Shown piece after piece: positions 5,674-8,932 of a stretch of 8,932 nt of DNA (the first letter of the stretch is position 1; every line of letters starts with the position of its first letter). The translations under genes were made by a program, and so were the position numbers. The notes under the pieces were generated by a model. It was not told the origin of the DNA and ran no database searches. It was given only the letters and a program-made list of their open reading frames with translations. The stretch is from Spirochaeta sp. (GTDB taxonomy: Bacteria > Spirochaetota > Spirochaetia > DSM-27196 > Alkalispirochaetaceae), in assembly GCA_007117185.1 (NCBI GenBank), contig SKHA01000181.1:1-8932 (forward strand). Direction: 5' to 3'.

Positions 5674-7056
5674 TCAGATCATCTGCCGGGGATCCAGCAG
5701 GGCCGCTACTTTTTCTTCGGAGAGTAAACCGCTTTCCAGAACCACCTCGCGAATCTGCCGCTTCTCACGGTACGCCTGGTAGGCCAGCCGGGTGGCCTGG
5801 TCGTAGCCGATCTCCACCGCCAGGGGGGTGACCAGCGCCAGAGACCATTCGATCCAGAACTGCATCCGTTCCGGATCCGCTTCAAGGCCGTCGATGGCTC
5901 GCTCTGCCAGGGCGTTGCACGTCTCGGTGAGCAGATCAAGAGAGGTCAGTGTTTCGTAGGCGATGAGGGGATTCATCATGTTGAGCTCCAGCGGGCCGTT
6001 CTGACCGGCTATGGTCACCGCGACGGTCTTGCCGTTCACAAACGCCGCCACCTGGATCACCATCTCCGGTATGACCGGGTTGACCTTGCCGGGCATGATA
6101 GAGCTGCCGGGCTGCAGGCTGGGAAGGACGATTTCCCCAAGGGCACCCCGGGGTCCGCTGGCCAGCAGGCGCAGGTCGTTGGCGATCTTCATCAGGCTGG
6201 TGGCCAGGGTGTTGAGGGCTCCCATGAGCTCCACCTGTGCGTCCCGGGAGGCGATCGCCTCAAACTTGTTGGGAGCGCTGCAGAAGGGCAACCCCGTCTC
6301 GGCGGCGATTCCCGCCGCAACCTTCTCGGCGAATCCCGGCGCGCAGTTGATTCCCGTTCCCAGGGCGGTTCCTCCCAGGGCCAGCTCCTCCAGATTTGCC
6401 CGGGTGGACTCCAGCCGGGTCACCGCTTTTTCGATCTGCACCGCGAACCCGGAAAACTCCTGCCCCAGGGTCATGGGCACGGCGTCCTGCAGGTGGGTGC
6501 GCCCCAGCTTTACCAGATCCTGGAACTCGCGCTCCTTGCGGCGCAGCGCCTCTGCGAGGTGGCGCACCGCCTGGAGAAGAGGCTCCAGGCGCATCCGGTT
6601 GGCGATATGAATCGCTGTGGGAATGACGTCGTTGGAGGATTGCCCGCGGTTGACGTGATCGTTGGGATGCACCGGCTTCCGGGTTCCCCGGGGCTGACCC
6701 AGGATCTCGTTGGCCCGGTTGGCGATCAGCTCGTTGGTGTTCATGTTCCAGCTGGTGCCGCTTCCGGTCTGAAAGACATCGATAGGGAAATGGTCGTTCC
6801 AGCGCCCCTGGACGATCTCGTCTGCTGCGGTGACCATCGCTTCGGAAAGGTCCTTGTCCACTGTGCCCAGTTCGGCGTTGACCCTGGCGGCGTGCTTTTT
6901 TATCAGCCCAAGGGCCACGATCATCGCCGGCGGAATGCGTAGCGGGGAGACGTTGAAGTTCTGTACCGCCCGTTGGGTTTGGGCGCCCCAGTACGCCCAG
7001 TCGGGGATCTCCACTTCGCCCATGGAGTCTGATTCCCGCCGTATCGCTTCCTGCAT
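5674..7056 (-). CDS. fumC: Class II fumarate hydratase
   Basis: Interconverts fumarate and L-malate; a cytosolic, iron-free homotetramer of the fumarase/aspartase superfamily. From the ATG at 7056 the protein has 460 residues, the normal size. Landmarks are RRESDSMGEVEIP near 6-18, YWGAQTQRAVQNF (22-34), TGSGTSWNMNTNE (97-109), HPNDHVNRGQSSND (130-143), GRTHLQDAVP with His188 as the active-site histidine, and the signature GSSIMPGKVNP at 317-327 on the mobile catalytic loop. YWGAQTQR favours fumarase over aspartase. HVNRGQSSND differs slightly from the usual DVNKSQSSND. AGGAG lies 7 nt before this ATG. The frame stays open for 202 more codons upstream, but that stretch is antisense to the dehydrogenase gene and resembles nothing. 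The start is 90 bp from a divergent malate dehydrogenase-family gene, consistent with linked steps of the pathway. Confidence 0.96.
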   Translation of the reverse strand: MQEAIRRESDSMGEVEIPDWAYWGAQTQRAVQNFNVSPLRIPPAMIVALGLIKKHAARVNAELGTVDKDLSEAMVTAADEIVQGRWNDHFPIDVFQTGSGTSWNMNTNELIANRANEILGQPRGTRKPVHPNDHVNRGQSSNDVIPTAIHIANRMRLEPLLQAVRHLAEALRRKEREFQDLVKLGRTHLQDAVPMTLGQEFSGFAVQIEKAVTRLESTRANLEELALGGTALGTGINCAPGFAEKVAAGIAAETGLPFCSAPNKFEAIASRDAQVELMGALNTLATSLMKIANDLRLLASGPRGALGEIVLPSLQPGSSIMPGKVNPVIPEMVIQVAAFVNGKTVAVTIAGQNGPLELNMMNPLIAYETLTSLDLLTETCNALAERAIDGLEADPERMQFWIEWSLALVTPLAVEIGYDQATRLAYQAYREKRQIREVVLESGLLSEEKVAALLDPRQMI

Positions 7057-7146
7057 TGCTTTGCTCCTGAATAAGAAATTGTCCACCGCCGCTTTCCACA
7101 GCGCCGTCGGTACCCATATATTACTACAAACTGAATGGAGAAATGA
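7057..7146. promoter_or_regulatory. Divergent fumC / dehydrogenase control region
   Basis: Ninety bases separate the two starts. On the plus strand TATATT at 7117-7122 (5 of 6 matches to TATAAT) has TCCACA at 7095-7100, 16 bp upstream (4 of 6), giving a predicted start near 7129 and a short leader to the ATG at 7147. For fumC no convincing -35/-10 pair is visible. The two promoters must lie within or next to each other, so joint control is plausible. Confidence 0.45.
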
Positions 7147-8058
7147 ATGGCACACGTTGGAATCCTGGGCGCCGGAAACGTCGGCGCCAACACCGCCTTT
7201 TTTGTGGCGGAGCGCAATATTGGCGATGTCCTGCTTCATGACATCGATGAGGGAGTAGCCATCGGTAAGGCCCTGGACCTTATGGAGGCCGCACCGATTC
7301 GGGGCTACCAGTATGGTATTCACCCGGCGGCGTCGCTGGATGATCTGAAAGACACCCGGTGCCTGGTTGTAGCCGCCGGCAGCGGACGTCAGCCGGGGAT
7401 GCGTCGGGAAGACCTCCTGGTCAAAAACGGCGAGCTCATCGACTCGCTGGCGGATGAGCTGAAGGGATATCAGGGTGTGGTGATCATCGCCACCGAGCCG
7501 GTGGATCTGATGGTCTATCGCTTTCAGCAGCGGTCCGGGCTGGACTGGCACCGCGTCCTCGGCCTCGGCGGGGTGCTCAACAGCACCCGCCTGCGTCACA
7601 TCATCAGCCGGCGCCTGGGGCTGACAGCCGAGAGCATCAGCGCCACCGTCATCGGCAGGCACTCTGATCAGATGCTACCCCTGCTGGAATACACCCGGGT
7701 CAACGGTGTTCCTGCCACGGTCCTGATGGACGAGGAGACCCAGGAAGAGGTGATCCGGGAAACCCGGGTTGCCGGTGACCTTATTGTGGATATGTCCCAA
7801 CGGGCCAGCAGCTACTATGGACCCTCCGCCGCGGCGACGGACATCATTCAATCGGTAATCTGGAATACTCACCGGATCCTGCCGGTCTCCTTCGTCTGGG
7901 AGGGGCACTACGGGATTCGCGACGTTGCCATGAGCTTACCGACGGTGTTGGGCCAGGCCGGAGTGGAGCGGGTTCTCGAGCCGCAGATCACCCAGGAGCA
8001 GGTTCGACTGCTGCAGTCCTCGGCGGAAGAAATGATCGCCCTTCGGGCGAAAGGGTGA
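7147..8058 (+). CDS. Divergent lactate/malate dehydrogenase-superfamily paralog
   Basis: A 303-residue member of the NAD-dependent lactate/malate dehydrogenase superfamily. It aligns without gaps with the downstream malate dehydrogenase over the first 90 residues. The Rossmann loop GAGNVGA is at 8-14 and Asp32 sits at the NAD ribose position. Substrate arginines Arg81, Arg87 and Arg148 and the catalytic histidine His172 (GRHSDQMLPL) are kept. Several core residues are changed: the NPLD motif is EPVD (Asn to Glu117), the Asp that pairs with the catalytic His is Asn145 (VLNSTR instead of ILDSTR), and HGDSM is HSDQM. GSAYYAP reads ASSYYGP. The fold is intact but the substrate or activity may differ from malate. 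GGAG lies 6 nt before the ATG. It ends 11 nt before the next gene, a tandem operon. No frameshift or internal stop is present, so it is not a decaying gene. Confidence 0.85.
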   Translation: MAHVGILGAGNVGANTAFFVAERNIGDVLLHDIDEGVAIGKALDLMEAAPIRGYQYGIHPAASLDDLKDTRCLVVAAGSGRQPGMRREDLLVKNGELIDSLADELKGYQGVVIIATEPVDLMVYRFQQRSGLDWHRVLGLGGVLNSTRLRHIISRRLGLTAESISATVIGRHSDQMLPLLEYTRVNGVPATVLMDEETQEEVIRETRVAGDLIVDMSQRASSYYGPSAAATDIIQSVIWNTHRILPVSFVWEGHYGIRDVAMSLPTVLGQAGVERVLEPQITQEQVRLLQSSAEEMIALRAKG

Positions 8059-8069
8059 GGGGAGCAGCA

Positions 8070-8932
8070 ATGAAAAAGGTTTCAGTAATTGGAGCAGGAA
8101 ACGTCGGCGCCACAGCGGTGTACTACATCGCCGAGAAGAACATCGCCGATATCGTTATGGTTGATGTGGTGCCGGGAATGCCCCAGGGAAAAGCTGCTGA
8201 CTTCATGCACGCTGCCCCGTCCCGGGATTACCACGTGACCATCGCCGGGTCAAACGATTTCGAGGCTATCTCTGACAGCGACGTGGTGGTGATGACCGCC
8301 GGGATGGCCAGAAAGCCCGGGATGGACCGGATGGATCTCTTGAAGATCAACGTGAACATCGCCAAGCAGGCGGCAGACGCCATTGCCCGGTATGCCCCCA
8401 ACGCGGTGGTGATCGCCGTCAGCAACCCCCTGGATGTGATCGCGATGGTATGTCTCCGGGAGAGCGGGTTCGCCATGAAACGGGTTGTGGGGATGGCAGG
8501 AATCCTCGATTCCACCCGCTTTCAGTACTTCATCGCCGAAGCGCTGGGGGTACTGCCCCGGGACGTCAACGCGATGGTCCTGGGCGGCCACGGCGACAGC
8601 ATGGTGCCCCTGCCGCGATACACCTCTGTGGGGGGATTCGCTCTGACGGAACTGCTGGAGAGCGAAAAGATCGAGAACCTGGTGAACCGCACCCGCACCG
8701 GCGGCGCTGAGATCGTGAAGCACCTCAAGACCGGCAGCGCCTACTACGCGCCGGCGGCAAGCACCGCCAAGATGGTGGAGGCGATCGTCAAGGACGAAAA
8801 ACGCCTGGTCGCGGCCAGCGCGTATCTGCGGGGTGATTACGGTCACCGGGACATCTTTCTTGGCGTCCCGGTACTGCTGGGACAGAATGGTGTAGAGAAG
8901 ATTTACGAGCTGGAGCTGACCGGTCCCGAGAA
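8070..8932 (+). CDS. mdh: Malate dehydrogenase (LDH-like), partial at the right edge
   Basis: Oxidises L-malate to oxaloacetate with NAD, or the reverse. The first 287 residues are in the window; the family is about 305-315 long, so only the C-terminal helix is missing. It has GAGNVGA (8-14), Asp32, the substrate loop MARKPGMDRMDLL with Arg81 and Arg87, SNPLD (118-122), ILDSTR with Asp147 and Arg150, and His174 in GGHGDSM. Arg81, where lactate dehydrogenases have Gln, indicates malate rather than lactate. TGSAYYAPAAS (221-231) and the overall pattern match the tetrameric LDH-like malate dehydrogenases of phototrophs, Bacillus and anaerobes. AGGGGAG lies 6 nt upstream of the ATG. With fumC it supplies consecutive steps between fumarate and oxaloacetate. 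Confidence 0.95.
   Translation, partial: MKKVSVIGAGNVGATAVYYIAEKNIADIVMVDVVPGMPQGKAADFMHAAPSRDYHVTIAGSNDFEAISDSDVVVMTAGMARKPGMDRMDLLKINVNIAKQAADAIARYAPNAVVIAVSNPLDVIAMVCLRESGFAMKRVVGMAGILDSTRFQYFIAEALGVLPRDVNAMVLGGHGDSMVPLPRYTSVGGFALTELLESEKIENLVNRTRTGGAEIVKHLKTGSAYYAPAASTAKMVEAIVKDEKRLVAASAYLRGDYGHRDIFLGVPVLLGQNGVEKIYELELTGPE

Noticed and set aside
7057..7662. In-frame upstream extension of fumC by 202 codons
   Set aside because: It is antisense to the well-supported dehydrogenase gene, resembles no protein, and the ATG at 7056 has a good ribosome-binding site and gives the standard FumC length.
7174..8112. Identical 16-bp segment at 7174-7189 and 8097-8112 as a recombination repeat
   Set aside because: It encodes the shared GAGNVGA cofactor loop of the two dehydrogenase paralogs, so common descent and protein constraint explain it.
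8250..8846. 198-codon minus-strand frame opposite mdh
   Set aside because: Antisense shadow of a canonical malate dehydrogenase; no ribosome-binding site or family resemblance.

Overview
The window is a GC-rich bacterial segment of ordinary core metabolism. It is densely packed, with short spacers, Shine-Dalgarno starts and overlapping genes. It shows no insertion sequence, integrase, CRISPR array, tRNA or rRNA. The genes fit an anaerobic or facultative bacterium (rubredoxin, type II fatty-acid synthesis, class II fumarase, LDH-like malate dehydrogenase). I cannot assign a phylum from the sequence alone.

Layout: (1) Positions 1-93, minus strand, hold the first 19 codons of a gene that leaves the window. 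Its start region is tandemly duplicated with a 34-bp period. (2) Positions 138-1151, minus, encode fabH (KAS III). (3) A 109-bp divergent control region with two small palindromes separates it from fabD, fabG and fabF on the plus strand (1261-4246). (4) A strong bidirectional terminator at 4314-4348 ends fabF and the oppositely oriented cluster. (5) Reading leftwards from 7056, the minus strand carries fumC, an unrecognised 108-residue protein, a TPR protein with its own good promoter, and a 54-residue rubredoxin. (6) Divergent from fumC, the plus strand carries two tandem members of the lactate/malate dehydrogenase superfamily. The first has unusual catalytic residues; the second is canonical and runs off the right end.

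Functionally, FabD makes malonyl-ACP, FabH starts chains, FabF elongates them and FabG reduces the 3-ketoacyl-ACP. The acyl-carrier protein gene, often next to these genes, is absent here. FumC and the malate dehydrogenase catalyse consecutive steps, fumarate to malate to oxaloacetate (or the reverse), and share a 90-bp divergent control region. The TPR-rubredoxin pair looks like a separate small operon linked to redox or assembly functions; that is inference.

I found no obviously new multi-gene system. The points most worth a second look are the dehydrogenase paralog with a changed catalytic dyad and nicotinamide-site residue, the duplicated start creating an 8-codon leader ORF, and the unrecognised protein downstream of fumC.
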